NCBI RefSeq assembly: GCF_963664555.1
Contig: NZ_OY761461.1
Location: 1,426,001 to 1,490,000, forward strand
Reading direction: 5' to 3'
From: Labilibaculum sp.
Lineage (GTDB): Bacteria > Bacteroidota > Bacteroidia > Bacteroidales > Marinifilaceae
DNA length: 64,000 nucleotides
Every line of letters begins with the position of its first letter. The first letter of the stretch is position 1. The notes below the pieces were generated by a model that made no database searches, was not told the DNA's origin, and saw only the letters and a program-made list of their open reading frames with translations. Of the stretch, positions 9,091-18,547 are shown in pieces. The position numbers and the translations under genes are program-made.

Positions 9091-9097
9091 TCCTCCT
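9091..9097 (-). promoter_or_regulatory. Ribosome binding site of hsp20
   Basis: On the minus strand the sequence reads AGGAGGA about 7 nt before the ATG at 9084. This is a strong Shine-Dalgarno for a Bacteroidota gene and decides the start. Confidence 0.75.
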
Positions 9098-9297
9098 AAT
9101 TTTACAGTTACCAAATCATAAAATAAATAGTACATACTTGTAAAAGTATTCGAACCGCGATTCAATACAATGCGATCAAAACAGATGCCAAAATAGGAAA
9201 GGTAAAGAGTGTGTCAGTTTTGTAAAGGTAAGAAAACTAGATGTTTGGAGTGTATTTATTTTGATGGGATTTCCTGCTGTTTTAAAGCTTTTTTGCT

Positions 9298-9371
9298 TGA
9301 CATTTTGTCGTTTTCGATTCGGTGAAAATGTCAGATTGACGTTTGAGATCCGGTATAAATGTCAGATTGAC
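9298..9371. repeat. Repeated GTCA-N3-TGAC element between divergent genes
   Basis: AAATGTCAGATTGAC occurs at 9326-9340 and again at 9357-9371, 31 nt apart. Each copy contains the interrupted palindrome GTCA-GAT-TGAC. A related inverted copy, TGACATTTTGTC, starts at 9298. The stretch lies in the 533-bp gap between hsp20 (minus) and the secreted protein at 9618 (plus); the rest of that gap shows no gene. Confidence 0.6.
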
Positions 9372-9604
9372 TTAAGAGAAATAGGCTTTGTAACATCTGC
9401 AGGTAAAAGGTCGCCGAACATAAGCAACATCATTTTTTATGAGTGCCGTAAATCTTACTTTTAGTTTGTTATAAATCAGTTTTTTGACCAACTTATTTTT
9501 TTGTTTTGCCAGTGAATAAGAATTAATTTTATAGGTCTGATGAGAAGGATTTCAGAATCTGTTTTATCCTTCATCAGGAAAAAAAAGTATTGTAAAATTA
9601 ATAC

Positions 9605-9612
9605 AAAGGAGG
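9605..9612 (+). promoter_or_regulatory. Ribosome binding site of the secreted protein gene
   Basis: AAAGGAGG lies 5 nt before the ATG at 9618 and favours that start over the in-frame ATG at 9540. Confidence 0.75.
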
Positions 9613-9617
9613 TTGGT

Positions 9618-10547
9618 ATGAGTAAGTTGAAAATGATTTTACTGATGGGTTTGGTGTGCGTGTTTAGCATTAAATTGAAGGCGCAGTACATTATCGAACA
9701 GATAGAATATGAGATCCCCATTAACTACGAATTGGTTCCGGCGGATATGGAGTTTGATGATGTTGCCGATGAGGCCCGTTTTTTTCTTCAGCTTTCTGAC
9801 CGTAAATTAAAAGATGCTGCTCAGAGAGAATATGGGGATATTGAGACGATTGCATCGACAATTTATATCGACGGCGATAATTTTGCGGTGGAATCTTCCT
9901 CACAGGAGGAAGGAAAAACCACCGTGATAGTAAACCATGACAAGGGTATTATTTACTACATTCTTTGGTCGCAGAAAAAGATATACGAGATGTCGAATGG
10001 AGACATGGCAGACATTCAGAAAGATGCCGATGCAGCAATGCAAAAAATGATGTCTCAGCTGCCACCCGAAATGCAGGAACAGGCGAAAATGACAATGAAA
10101 ACTGAAAAGGGACGGCTAAAAACCACCAAACAAATTACAGCAACCGGCCGGGAGATGATTAAGTACGGACAAAGGTGCAGTGAATATTTATTGGAAGACG
10201 ATCGGGAGCTAATGGTAATCTGGGCCTCGGACGATAGTATGGGTTTGGCTAAAAAAGCAAAAAGCATGTCTGAGAAATTAGCTGAAATTTTTCCTTCGAT
10301 GGATGAGCAGGAGCAGGACGAATGGGAGCTGGTTGCCGGGAAAATACCCGTTGAGGTACGAACCTTTCAGCTCGATGCCATGGAAGGAGCTAAAATGGAG
10401 GTGCAGGCAATTACCCGGATGACTAAAACCACTCCTCCTGCCGAAAAATTTATTTTACCTGCCGAGGCTGTTGGGTTCGGGAGAAGTTCTTTTAAAGAAA
10501 TGATGACCCAAATGCAGCAAGGAATTCAAGGAATGAATGCTGATTGA
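9618..10547 (+). CDS. Secreted protein of unknown function, possibly DUF4412-like
   Basis: A 309-residue exported protein with a clear signal peptide (MSKLKMILLMGLVCVFSIKLKA, cleavage before QYIIEQ). The mature part has a pattern of beta-strands with a methionine-rich helical stretch (ADAAMQKMMSQLPPEMQEQAKM, about residues 145-166). It recalls DUF4412-type periplasmic proteins, which look distantly related to LolA-like folds, but I assign this only tentatively. The start at 9618 is supported by AAAGGAGG and by placing the signal peptide at the N terminus. It is followed by a terminator and appears monocistronic. No function is proposed. Confidence 0.75.
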   Translation: MSKLKMILLMGLVCVFSIKLKAQYIIEQIEYEIPINYELVPADMEFDDVADEARFFLQLSDRKLKDAAQREYGDIETIASTIYIDGDNFAVESSSQEEGKTTVIVNHDKGIIYYILWSQKKIYEMSNGDMADIQKDADAAMQKMMSQLPPEMQEQAKMTMKTEKGRLKTTKQITATGREMIKYGQRCSEYLLEDDRELMVIWASDDSMGLAKKAKSMSEKLAEIFPSMDEQEQDEWELVAGKIPVEVRTFQLDAMEGAKMEVQAITRMTKTTPPAEKFILPAEAVGFGRSSFKEMMTQMQQGIQGMNAD

Positions 10548-10571
10548 ATGTCTTTTTAAACTAATAATTAA

Positions 10572-10613
10572 AACTCCCCCTCGCTGCATTCAAGTCGGTG
10601 GGGAGTTCTCTCT
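10572..10613 (+). terminator. Terminator after the secreted protein gene
   Basis: AACTCCCC at 10572-10579 pairs with GGGGAGTT at 10600-10607, followed by CTCTCTTT. The loop is 20 nt. Confidence 0.65.
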
Positions 10614-10657
10614 TTAAATATAATTTGATCAATAACTTCACAATGATCAATATTTTC

Positions 10658-10960
10658 TCAGCCCGGTTGTTCGAGCACTACGATGTTTTTTATTGTCTCA
10701 ACAGCCAATTTTTAAGCTTTGGCAATTACTTCATTAACAGGTTCGGTAGGTAATTTCACTTGCTCTAAGAAAAAAAAGAGCTTTGATGATTCATAATTAA
10801 ACAGTTAGTTTTGTATGGAAAAGGTTCCATTGGCTTTCTCTTTCAGTTGTCTCGTTAAAGTTGTCCGGTTGATGACCTGCCAATGGTTCACATTTTTGTT
10901 CCGAAAATAAACTCCAAAAACGGTTTTGAAACTAAGTAAAATGAATGGGAATATATCCTG
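10658..10960 (-). pseudogene. Possible remnant of a minus-strand gene
   Basis: In the 630-bp gap 10548-11177 there is no intact gene, but the minus strand reads like broken coding sequence. One open segment (10960-10805) ends with HWQVINRTTLTRQLKEKANG and a stop. A shifted frame (10804-10715) reads SSKLFFFLEQVKLPTEPVNE and stops at 10712-10714, and the same frame continues to 10661 as KLAVETIKNIVVLEQPG before another stop. I do not recognise the family. This may be chance, since none of the pieces starts with ATG. Confidence 0.3.
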
Positions 10961-11021
10961 TTAAATGTTCTTGGCTTTTTAAAATGTAAGATTTATGATA
11001 AAGGAAGGGGAAATGAAAAAA

Positions 11022-11037
11022 AAGCCCGCTGGGGCTT
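11022..11037 (-). terminator. Minus-strand terminator
   Basis: AAGCCC, loop GCTG, GGGCTT. On the minus strand the stem is followed by a run of T (the A run at 11016-11023). It is correctly oriented to end a transcript from the hybrid kinase. Confidence 0.65.
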
Positions 11038-11111
11038 AAAGGCAGTCAATCTTGAAAGTTTTTTTTCGGAGGAATTAAGGACCGCAAGAACATCAGTACT
11101 GAATATATATC

Positions 11112-11136
11112 AAAAGGACGCAGTAGGCGTCCTTTT
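11112..11136 (-). terminator. Stem-loop after the hybrid kinase
   Basis: AAAAGGACGC and GCGTCCTTTT form a perfect 10-bp stem with a 5-nt loop, 42 nt beyond the kinase stop codon. The T-rich arm allows termination on either strand. Confidence 0.7.
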
Positions 11137-11177
11137 GTATCTTTAAATTACATTTTGTATTCGTTGGGCAATCGCCT

Positions 11178-13574
11178 TTATTGCATTAAATAGCTATTGG
11201 TGATGGCAAGCAATTTTTCTTTTTTTATTGGTTTCGAGATAAAATCGTTACAGCCTGCAGCAATGGCTTCATCCTTGTCTTTCCTGGATGAATATGCTGT
11301 TTGTGCAATAATTGGAATGGACTGATTAAATTTTCTGATTTCTATTGTGGCATCAATACCATTCATTACAGGCATTTTCATGTCCATAAGTATTAAATCG
11401 ATGTTTTCGTTTTTTTGATAAAGGTCAATTGCATCTTTTCCATTTTTTGCGTGAATGATTTTTAATTTGTTGTCGAATTCTGATAGGAGAATCTCCAAAA
11501 ATATGAAATTTACTTCTTCGTCTTCCACAACCAAAATAGTATGACGTTTTGCTTCGTTTAAATTTGAGTTTTGACCATTCGAATTACTATTTATTTCATT
11601 TTTTGGTTTTGTCGTCAGATAAGGAATGCTCAGATAAAATGTTGATCCTTTTCCTTTTTCCGATTCCAGGGTGATTTTACCATTTATCAGTTCCGCGTTT
11701 TCTTTTGCAATTGATAAACCAAGGCCTAAACCACCAACGGTTTGAGATAATTCTTTTTCTTCCTGCGAGAAACGCTCAAAAATGAGTTCTTGTTTTTCGA
11801 AATGAATTCCAATGCCGGTGTCTTTCACATACATTATAATGTTATTGTTCTGAAGGGTGTATCCCATTTCAATCAATCCGTTGTGTGTGAATTTTAATGC
11901 ATTATCCAGCAAATTGCTGATAATCTTATTCAGTTTGTAAGGATCAGAAAGCAGAGTGCTTTCGTCATCCGAAAGTCCCTTTTGAAGATACAGAGGAGTT
12001 TGATTTTGTTTTGCTTTTATATCATATATGGCAAACAGATCTAATAGCAGATCATTCAAACAAACTTCCTCGATCTGCGGTTTAATTTGTTTTGTCCCCA
12101 GTTCTGATATTTCAAGAATATCATCGATAATGTGCATTAACTGATTTCCGCTGTTTTGAATTATTTGGATGTAATGTTTTCGTTTTTTATCTGTAATGTT
12201 CCGCTCATTTAATAAATCTGAAAATCCGAGAATCCCATTCATTGGTGTTCGGATTTCATGCGACATATTATTGATGAATTCTGTTTTTAACCGATTGCTT
12301 TCTTCTGCTTTTTCTTTTGCAGCATTAAGTTCTTGTTCGGTTTTTTTATGATCTGTAATGTCCCTAAATTCTACAACCCGAACATTTTCTCCCCCATATG
12401 GAATTTGGCGGGCTTCTAATCTTATCGGATATTCATCTTCATTTTTCCGCAAGCCAACGCTATAATACGGGTTTTCGTATTCGCTTAATATATTTTCCAT
12501 AACATGCTCACGTTCCTGCTCAGCGATCAGCAACAATCCATTCATTCCAATTAGCTCTTCAGTAGAGTAGCCGGTTATGGCAGCAAGTCCCTGATTGCAG
12601 TCTAAAATTATTCCCTTGTCGTGTATGGCAATTCCCCCAAAGGAAGCATTATGGAGAGCTTTAAACCGTGTTTCACTTTTTTCAGCTGTTTCTATAGCTG
12701 ATAATAATTCTTCATTTTGGGCTTGATATTCTTCATTCAAAACCAGATATTCTTCATTTTGTTCCTGAAGAAGGGTTTCTGCAATTTTCTTATCGGTAAT
12801 ATCTTCAACACTCGACCATATAAGTTCCTGATCGTCTTTTTTAATCATTTTCCCCTGCAATCGAATGGGAATTAATTTTCCGGATTTATGAATGTATTCT
12901 TTTTCGTAGGGGCCATATTCTCTGGTTTTGTTTAGCGAATCCAATTGAAGTTTTTCTTGATTGGCATATTTTTCAGGAGTAATATCCCAATAGGTTAATT
13001 GCAAAGTTTCTTCAATAGTGTAGCCTATGATATTTGCATATGCTTCATTAACTTCTACCAATTCGCCGGTAAGTTTTGCTAAAACCAAGCCTATTGGAGA
13101 CTCATTAAAAAGCATTTGTGTAAACTTTTCACTTTGTATGGCTTTTTCCTTAGCCAGTAAAAGTTCCTGGTATTTTTCGGTTAATTCTTCCGATTGTTCT
13201 GCAATTAAATCTTTGCTCTTCTGCTTTGTTTTTATTTCTGCCGACAACCATTTTTTAATTAGAATGATAAAAATTAAAACGGCTGTTATAAGATTCAAAA
13301 ATTTGGGTATAAACACAACTTTGGGTTGAGCTAAAAAATTGAAAATCTCAATGGGAAGAAGTTCGGAAAGAGATGTATACCAGGCACCAAAATAAATGCT
13401 TTCGAAAAGAGTTCGAAAAGCATCAATCGACAAAACAATAAGAAGTAATTTTAATAATTTATCAGATTGATCAATCGTTCTTATTTTTTTAGCGTAAAAT
13501 ACAAGGATGTAAGACCAAATTAGCACTAATAACCAATACGTAATTGGAGTAGTGTATCTAAAAATATCGTTCAT
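11178..13574 (-). CDS. Hybrid sensor histidine kinase with two PAS domains
   Basis: A membrane-bound signalling protein of 798 residues. Hydrophobic segments at about 10-28, 40-60 and 90-108 form the N-terminal membrane part; a coiled coil (112-150) follows. PAS domains span about 150-265 (ESPIGLVLA) and 300-410 (NASFGGIAIHDKG). The HisKA phospho-acceptor is His439 in NNMSHEIRTPMNG, the N-box is around Asn554/Asn558, and the ATPase G boxes read DTGIGI and GGLGLGLSIAKE. A receiver domain (680-798) has Glu684/Asp685 and phospho-Asp731. No DNA-binding domain or cognate regulator is adjacent, so output must go through a phosphotransfer partner elsewhere. Signal unknown. It is divergent from the GH51 gene at 14041. 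Confidence 0.92.
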   Translation of the reverse strand: MNDIFRYTTPITYWLLVLIWSYILVFYAKKIRTIDQSDKLLKLLLIVLSIDAFRTLFESIYFGAWYTSLSELLPIEIFNFLAQPKVVFIPKFLNLITAVLIFIILIKKWLSAEIKTKQKSKDLIAEQSEELTEKYQELLLAKEKAIQSEKFTQMLFNESPIGLVLAKLTGELVEVNEAYANIIGYTIEETLQLTYWDITPEKYANQEKLQLDSLNKTREYGPYEKEYIHKSGKLIPIRLQGKMIKKDDQELIWSSVEDITDKKIAETLLQEQNEEYLVLNEEYQAQNEELLSAIETAEKSETRFKALHNASFGGIAIHDKGIILDCNQGLAAITGYSTEELIGMNGLLLIAEQEREHVMENILSEYENPYYSVGLRKNEDEYPIRLEARQIPYGGENVRVVEFRDITDHKKTEQELNAAKEKAEESNRLKTEFINNMSHEIRTPMNGILGFSDLLNERNITDKKRKHYIQIIQNSGNQLMHIIDDILEISELGTKQIKPQIEEVCLNDLLLDLFAIYDIKAKQNQTPLYLQKGLSDDESTLLSDPYKLNKIISNLLDNALKFTHNGLIEMGYTLQNNNIIMYVKDTGIGIHFEKQELIFERFSQEEKELSQTVGGLGLGLSIAKENAELINGKITLESEKGKGSTFYLSIPYLTTKPKNEINSNSNGQNSNLNEAKRHTILVVEDEEVNFIFLEILLSEFDNKLKIIHAKNGKDAIDLYQKNENIDLILMDMKMPVMNGIDATIEIRKFNQSIPIIAQTAYSSRKDKDEAIAAGCNDFISKPIKKEKLLAITNSYLMQ

Positions 13575-13884
13575 ATTAATTTGTTTCGTGTTGTGATTGT
13601 AATTTTTACATATCTAATATATTCATTTTTATAGAGATACTAAAGGTGTTAATAAAAAACTATTGCAATTGGGTGTGTTGTTTTTTATTGTTTCTGTTAG
13701 ATTGTAGTCTATATTTGGGGAGAAGAGTGATGTTGCGCCGGTTTAATATAATCCGGTAATTCAGGTGTTTTTTATTGGCAGGAAGAAATAACAGGGAGGC
13801 AATCAGAGCAGGCGTTTTTTTTCTCAAGTGTTGGTAAGCTACGTTATTAATAGTGGAAATATTTTTTTTTACAGCTTTCAATTA

Positions 13885-13903
13885 AAAAGTCTAAAATACT
13901 TTT
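13885..13903 (+). promoter_or_regulatory. Predicted AraR operator upstream of GH51
   Basis: AAAAGT-CTAAAAT-ACTTTT is a 19-bp site with perfect palindromic arms. The same pattern occurs at 29768, 30535 and 30622 around araR and araA. A -7-like TATATTTA follows at 13906-13913, so a bound repressor would block the promoter. The remainder of the 466-bp gap 13575-14040 is AT-rich with no gene. Confidence 0.65.
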
Positions 13904-14040
13904 ATTATATTTATGTGCATTTTATGACTAATGAAAATGAGTTGGTAAATGACGTAAATGTTAGTTAAATTATCTAATTCACAGTATTTTATATTTTTTT
14001 TAAAAAGTTGTAAACCAATATCTAATTAAATATTTTTCGG

Positions 14041-15573
14041 ATGAAAAAACACACAATTTATTCAATTCTTCTTTTTTTCTTAATCAGCTTTAGTGCGATT
14101 GGGCAAAATACAATGACGGTTCATACCGATCTTGCAAAAACAAAAATTAACAAAGAAATCTACGGGCATTTTGCTGAGCATTTGGGGCGCTGCATTTATG
14201 GTGGTATTTATGTTGGAGAAGATTCTCAAATTCCAAATGTAAAGGGATTTAGAGAGGATGTTGTTGGTGCGCTTTTAGATATGAAGATTCCCCTGTTGCG
14301 TTGGCCTGGTGGTTGTTTTGCTGACACATATCACTGGAAAGATGGCATAGGACCTAAGCAGCAAAGGCCTTCTATGGTAAATATCCATTGGGGAGGAGTT
14401 ACTGAGGATAATAGTTTCGGAACTCATGAATTTCTTGATTTTTGTAAATTGATTAAAGCAGTGCCATATATCAATTTAAATGTGGGATCGGGTACAGTTC
14501 AGGAAGCCTCGGAATGGGTTGAATATGTTACCTCAAAAAATAGGAGTCCGATGACTGATTTAAGGAAGAAAAACGGACAGGAAGAGCCTTGGGATGTTAA
14601 GTACTGGGGAATTGGAAACGAAAACTGGGGCTGTGGTGGTAACATGACCCCGGAGTACTATGCTGATTTGTACAATCGATTTGCTTCGTATTGTGGTGGT
14701 GATTTGTACCGCATTGCCGGTGGTCCTAATGTTGATGATTACAATTGGATGGATGTATTGATGAAGAAAACAACCCGCCACCGCCATTTGGTTCAAGGTG
14801 TTTCGCTTCATAGTTATACATTTACAACAAGCTGGGAAGATAAAGGATCAGCTACTGATTTTGACGAAAGCGGTTGGTTCGCTGATTTAAAAAATACCCT
14901 GAATATGGAAACTCTGATTCAGGAACATTCAAAAATAATGGACAAATACGATCCTGAGAAAAAAATTGGATTGATTGTAGATGAGTGGGGAAACTGGTTT
15001 AATGTTGAACCTGGTACAAATCCAGGATTTTTGTATCAGCAAAATACACTTCGTGATGCATTGGTTGCCGGAATTAATCTGAATCTTTTTAATAATAATG
15101 CCGATCGTGTTGCTATGGCTAATATCGCACAAGCGGTTAATGTGCTGCAATCGGTTATTTTAACCAAAGAGGATGAAATGGTATTAACGCCTACTTATTA
15201 TGTGTTTAAAATGTACAGTGTGCATCAGGATGCTACTTTGATTCCTACAGATTTGAAATGTGAAAACTACGAGTTTAACGGGAAGTCAATTCCTGCAGTA
15301 AATGCATCGGCTTCAACTAAAGATGGTGTTGTGTCTGTTACTTTTTGTAATTTAAATCCAAACAAGAAGGAAAGTATCGATCTGACACTGGCCGGACAAG
15401 AATTTAAAAGTGCAGCCGGACAGATTATTACGAGCAAAAATATGAATGATTGTAATGATTTTGGCAAAGATGAAATAGTGAAGATTAATTCGTTTGAGGT
15501 AAAAAAACCAAAAAATGGAAAACTTAGCATTGATTTGCCTGCTAAGTCAGTTGTTTTGATACAATTAAAATAG
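14041..15573 (+). CDS. Alpha-L-arabinofuranosidase, GH51 (first copy)
   Basis: A secreted retaining glycosidase that removes alpha-L-arabinofuranosyl units from arabinan oligosaccharides or arabinoxylan. A signal peptide ends near residue 22 (SFSAIGQ). The (beta/alpha)8 domain starts with [18 protein letters not shown]; the acid/base is Glu194 in [11 protein letters not shown] and the nucleophile Glu315 in [11 protein letters not shown]-terminal beta domain (about 400-510) closes the protein. Length is 510 residues. It is convergent with a second GH51 at 15861, but unlike that gene has an AAAAGT-N7-ACTTTT site upstream, so it is probably under AraR rather than HTCS control. It is likely periplasmic, as there is no lipobox. 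Confidence 0.94.
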   Translation: MKKHTIYSILLFFLISFSAIGQNTMTVHTDLAKTKINKEIYGHFAEHLGRCIYGGIYVGEDSQIPNVKGFREDVVGALLDMKIPLLRWPGGCFADTYHWKDGIGPKQQRPSMVNIHWGGVTEDNSFGTHEFLDFCKLIKAVPYINLNVGSGTVQEASEWVEYVTSKNRSPMTDLRKKNGQEEPWDVKYWGIGNENWGCGGNMTPEYYADLYNRFASYCGGDLYRIAGGPNVDDYNWMDVLMKKTTRHRHLVQGVSLHSYTFTTSWEDKGSATDFDESGWFADLKNTLNMETLIQEHSKIMDKYDPEKKIGLIVDEWGNWFNVEPGTNPGFLYQQNTLRDALVAGINLNLFNNNADRVAMANIAQAVNVLQSVILTKEDEMVLTPTYYVFKMYSVHQDATLIPTDLKCENYEFNGKSIPAVNASASTKDGVVSVTFCNLNPNKKESIDLTLAGQEFKSAAGQIITSKNMNDCNDFGKDEIVKINSFEVKKPKNGKLSIDLPAKSVVLIQLK

Positions 15574-15590
15574 AATTAGTTCCATATACC

Positions 15591-15628
15591 AAAAGGGTGC
15601 TGTCACAATTGTGACAGCACCCTTTTTT
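15591..15628 (+). terminator. Terminator of the first GH51 gene
   Basis: A perfect 16-bp stem (15591-15606 with 15611-15626; core GGGTGCTGTCAC) with loop AATT is followed by T. Confidence 0.92.
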
Positions 15629-15794
15629 GTTGAATGGATATTGTAGTGAATGAAAGATTAGGTGATTCTCATTATGTACGAAGTTGTGGAAATCACTTCT
15701 GTAAAATGGCTTGTTGCTTTATCTCAATTTTATGGATAGTAGGGGATTACGATTGCCGAAAAGATAAAGGAATATGAATTCGTTACAGGAATTA

Positions 15795-15835
15795 CAAAAA
15801 AAAAGAGATGAGAATTGGTTCTAATTCTCATCTCT
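15795..15835 (-). terminator. Terminator of the minus-strand arabinan operon
   Basis: AGAGATGAGAATT and AATTCTCATCTCT form a perfect 13-bp stem. On the minus strand a T run of about nine follows (A run at 15796-15804). It lies 26 nt past the GH51 stop. Confidence 0.9.
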
Positions 15836-15860
15836 AACTATAAACATTGAGCAAATGTAT

Positions 15861-17468
15861 TTACTTCACTATAGAGCCTTTTATCATGGTAAAAGAATGT
15901 GCCGGAAAATCGTAAGTGATTTTATCACTTTTCTTCACTTTTAAAGAAGACTTTTTCTTTGTCTCCACGCTTGTTTTTCCGAAGTCATTTTCAGATTTAA
16001 TGTCGGGACCATTTATTTCGTACACCTCAAATTCGCCGTCAAAAATTCCTTCCTGACAAAGTAAATCTGTTGTAATTGCCTTGTCTTTATTACGGTTCAT
16101 CACGCAAACAATTACTTCGCCGTTGTTATAGGTGGCCGAAACATCTAAAAATGGAACGTCTTTTTGAATGGTTGTTGATTCACCCAATCCTATGAAAAAT
16201 TTGCCCGTGTCATATGTCTCACAATCAACATGAACATCCAGAGAGGTTCCTTTTACATTGTTGGCAAATAACTGAATAGGATAGAAGATGGTTTGCTTAA
16301 ACATTCCTTTTTCGGATGTGAATATAGGCGCAATAACGTTCACAAGTTGTGCCATATTCGCCATTTTCACGATATCAGCATTACGGATAAATGCATTTAA
16401 AAAGCCTGAAATTACCAGTGCATCTTCTAAATTGTAGCGTTCTTCGAGAGCTTTGGTACCTGCCATGGTTTCTTCTCCGCGGGCACGATACCAAATATTG
16501 TATTCATCCCAGGCAATATAAATTGGCGGGCGGTTTCCGCGGTCTGCATTTTGCATTTCGCGGTCAATCAAACCTTTTACAACACGGGTTCGTTCTTCCA
16601 GAACTAAAGGAGAGGAAACGAAATTGTAATAATTGTTTTCAACATTACCAACATACATATGCAAGGCTAAATAATCAATTACATCACGCAATTCGTGAAG
16701 TACTTTTTCGTTCCATTCGTTGGGATCTGCATTGGGACGGTAGTTTGACGAACCGGCTGCTATCAGCTTAATTTCCGGAGATGTTAGTTTCATCAATTTG
16801 GCTGCTTCTCTTGCTTTTTTGCTGTAATCTTCGGCATTTAGATGACCCATCTGCCAAAATCCATCCATTTCGTTTCCCAGACTCCAGTATTTAATGTTGT
16901 ATGGATCTTCGTGACCATTTTTTTTCCGGAGTTCGGCATAATAGGGACCGCTTTTAACGTTGCAATACTCTACCCATTCCTGGGCTTCCTTTATTGTTCC
17001 TGTTCCCATGTTTACAGAAAAATAGGGTTCTGTTCCCATTCTTTTGGCATAAGCCATAAATTCATCCGTTCCAAAGCGGTTGCTTTCCAAACGCGACCAA
17101 GCCAATTCCATTCTGGCAGGACGATCATCTTTTGGACCAATGCCATCTTTCCAATTGTAATTGGATACGAAGTTTCCTCCCGGGTAACGGGTAATCGAGA
17201 CATTCAGCTCTTTTACAGCATCCAGTACATCCAAACGAATTCCGTTTTCATCGGAAAGAGGAGAATTTTCTTCGTAAATACCTCCGTATACACAACGACC
17301 CAAATGTTCTACGAAATTCCCATAGATATTTTTGTCTACCTCACCAATGGTTCGGTCTACATCAATTTTGATGCGTGCATTTTGTGCTGATAATGTTTGT
17401 GTACCCACCAGAATTGTCAGCGAGCTTAGAACAGCAATTGCATATTTTTTTGATTTTATAATCTTCAT
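15861..17468 (-). CDS. Alpha-L-arabinofuranosidase, GH51 (second copy)
   Basis: A second exported GH51 enzyme, last gene of the minus-strand arabinan locus. I start it at the ATG at 17466-17468 (MKIIKSKKYAIAVLSS), which gives a normal signal peptide ending near SAQ at 27-29; the longer frame to 17582 would overlap the upstream GH43 gene. Counting from there, the acid/base is Glu200 (SLGNEMDGF) and the nucleophile Glu322 (IAWDEYNIW); the N-terminal IYGNFVEHLGRCVYGGIY is shared with the first copy. Length is 535 residues. Only 22 nt separate it from the GH43 gene. The sequence clearly differs from the plus-strand copy, so this is not a recent duplication. Confidence 0.94.
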   Translation of the reverse strand: MKIIKSKKYAIAVLSSLTILVGTQTLSAQNARIKIDVDRTIGEVDKNIYGNFVEHLGRCVYGGIYEENSPLSDENGIRLDVLDAVKELNVSITRYPGGNFVSNYNWKDGIGPKDDRPARMELAWSRLESNRFGTDEFMAYAKRMGTEPYFSVNMGTGTIKEAQEWVEYCNVKSGPYYAELRKKNGHEDPYNIKYWSLGNEMDGFWQMGHLNAEDYSKKAREAAKLMKLTSPEIKLIAAGSSNYRPNADPNEWNEKVLHELRDVIDYLALHMYVGNVENNYYNFVSSPLVLEERTRVVKGLIDREMQNADRGNRPPIYIAWDEYNIWYRARGEETMAGTKALEERYNLEDALVISGFLNAFIRNADIVKMANMAQLVNVIAPIFTSEKGMFKQTIFYPIQLFANNVKGTSLDVHVDCETYDTGKFFIGLGESTTIQKDVPFLDVSATYNNGEVIVCVMNRNKDKAITTDLLCQEGIFDGEFEVYEINGPDIKSENDFGKTSVETKKKSSLKVKKSDKITYDFPAHSFTMIKGSIVK

Positions 17469-17490
17469 ATTTACAGTTTTATTTTGTATT

Positions 17491-18525
17491 TTATAATTTA
17501 ACGATTGGCCACTGATCTTTATCCCAGTTAATTTCTTTGATTGAGAGCTTCGGATTGCCATTATCAGAAGCATCGTAAGCATGGAAAACTAAATAGTCGG
17601 TTCCATCAAAACTTACAGTTGCATTGTGTCCAAGTCCGTACCAATCCTTATTTCCTGATAAAAGAATGGTACCACCTCCTGTGTTCATTGGTTTGTTGTC
17701 TCTATCCAAATAGGGGCCATTTACATTCTTTGACCGGCCAACAATCATTTTATAGTTGCTGTTTACACCTTTGCAGCAATAATCAATAGATGCGAAAAGG
17801 TAGTAGTACCCGTCTTTTTTAAAAATAAAGGGAGCTTCTATGGCATTTCCTCCTGCATCGACAGGATTGTTGTCGATTGCCGGAGGATTGGGTAAACGGG
17901 AATCTTCTTTACGAGAGGCTATGGTTGGAATTTCCGTTAAATCATCATCTACCGACATTGCATCATCGGAAAGTTTCACCAATTTGATTCCATCCCAAAA
18001 AGAACCAAAACTTAGGAATGCCTGTCCTTGTTCATCTACAATTAAATTGGGATCAATGGCATTCCAATTTGTTTTGTTTGGAAAAGATTGGATGATTTTG
18101 CCATGATCAACCCATTTAAAATCAGGATCGTTTGCGTTTAGTGTTTTGTTGGTTGCCAAGCCAATGCATGAGGTGTTTTTACCAAATGCGGAAACGGAAT
18201 AGAATAAGTAATACTGTCCTTTGTAAAATGAAATGTCCGGAGCCCAAATATGACCTTTAAAACCATCAACAGCTTCAACAGCCCATTTTGGAGGATTGTC
18301 AAATACAGGTTTCTCATCTGTCCAGTTTTTCATATCCGTTGAGGACCAAACATTGATTCCCCATCCGGTACTAAATAAATAGAACGTATCATTCTCACGG
18401 ATCATTACCGGATCGTGAACGGAAATTTTATTTTGCCCAACAGATATTTGAGTGAACAATAATAAACTTGAAAAAAAGAACAATTTCACAAGCATCTCAC
18501 TAATTTTTATAGATGATTTTTGCAT
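17491..18525 (-). CDS. Endo-arabinanase-like GH43
   Basis: A five-bladed beta-propeller GH43 enzyme, most similar in its motifs to arabinan endo-1,5-alpha-L-arabinosidases, which cut the alpha-1,5-linked arabinan backbone. An N-terminal signal peptide ends near residue 30 (QISVGQ). The inverting catalytic set is visible as Asp38 (VHDPVMI), Asp158 (NAIDPNLIVDEQG) and Glu230 (NAIEAPFIFKKDGYYYLF). The short length of 344 residues shows a single catalytic domain with no accessory module. It lies 22 nt before the next GH43 in transcription order and 22 nt after it comes the GH51. The absence of a lipobox suggests a periplasmic location, trimming imported oligosaccharides. Exact linkage specificity is inferred. 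Confidence 0.88.
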   Translation of the reverse strand: MQKSSIKISEMLVKLFFFSSLLLFTQISVGQNKISVHDPVMIRENDTFYLFSTGWGINVWSSTDMKNWTDEKPVFDNPPKWAVEAVDGFKGHIWAPDISFYKGQYYLFYSVSAFGKNTSCIGLATNKTLNANDPDFKWVDHGKIIQSFPNKTNWNAIDPNLIVDEQGQAFLSFGSFWDGIKLVKLSDDAMSVDDDLTEIPTIASRKEDSRLPNPPAIDNNPVDAGGNAIEAPFIFKKDGYYYLFASIDYCCKGVNSNYKMIVGRSKNVNGPYLDRDNKPMNTGGGTILLSGNKDWYGLGHNATVSFDGTDYLVFHAYDASDNGNPKLSIKEINWDKDQWPIVKL

Positions 18526-18547
18526 TGTAATACAGATTTTGTAACTA

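Noticed and set aside
9085..9165. Longer N terminus for Hsp20
   Set aside because: The inner ATG at 9084 has an AGGAGG site and gives the usual Hsp20 start.
9261..9464. 67-residue plus-strand open frame in the hsp20 upstream gap
   Set aside because: It runs across the two GTCA-N3-TGAC repeats, has a Cys/Arg/Phe-rich composition and no ribosome site, so it is more likely regulatory DNA.
13660..13881. 73-residue minus-strand open frame between the hybrid kinase and the GH51 gene
   Set aside because: Basic, Asn/Lys-rich composition expected of AT-rich non-coding DNA, no ribosome site and no recognisable domain; it lies in the divergent promoter region.
17468..17582. Longer N terminus for the second GH51
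   Set aside because: It would overlap the end of the upstream GH43 gene and bury the signal peptide; the ATG at 17468 fits better.
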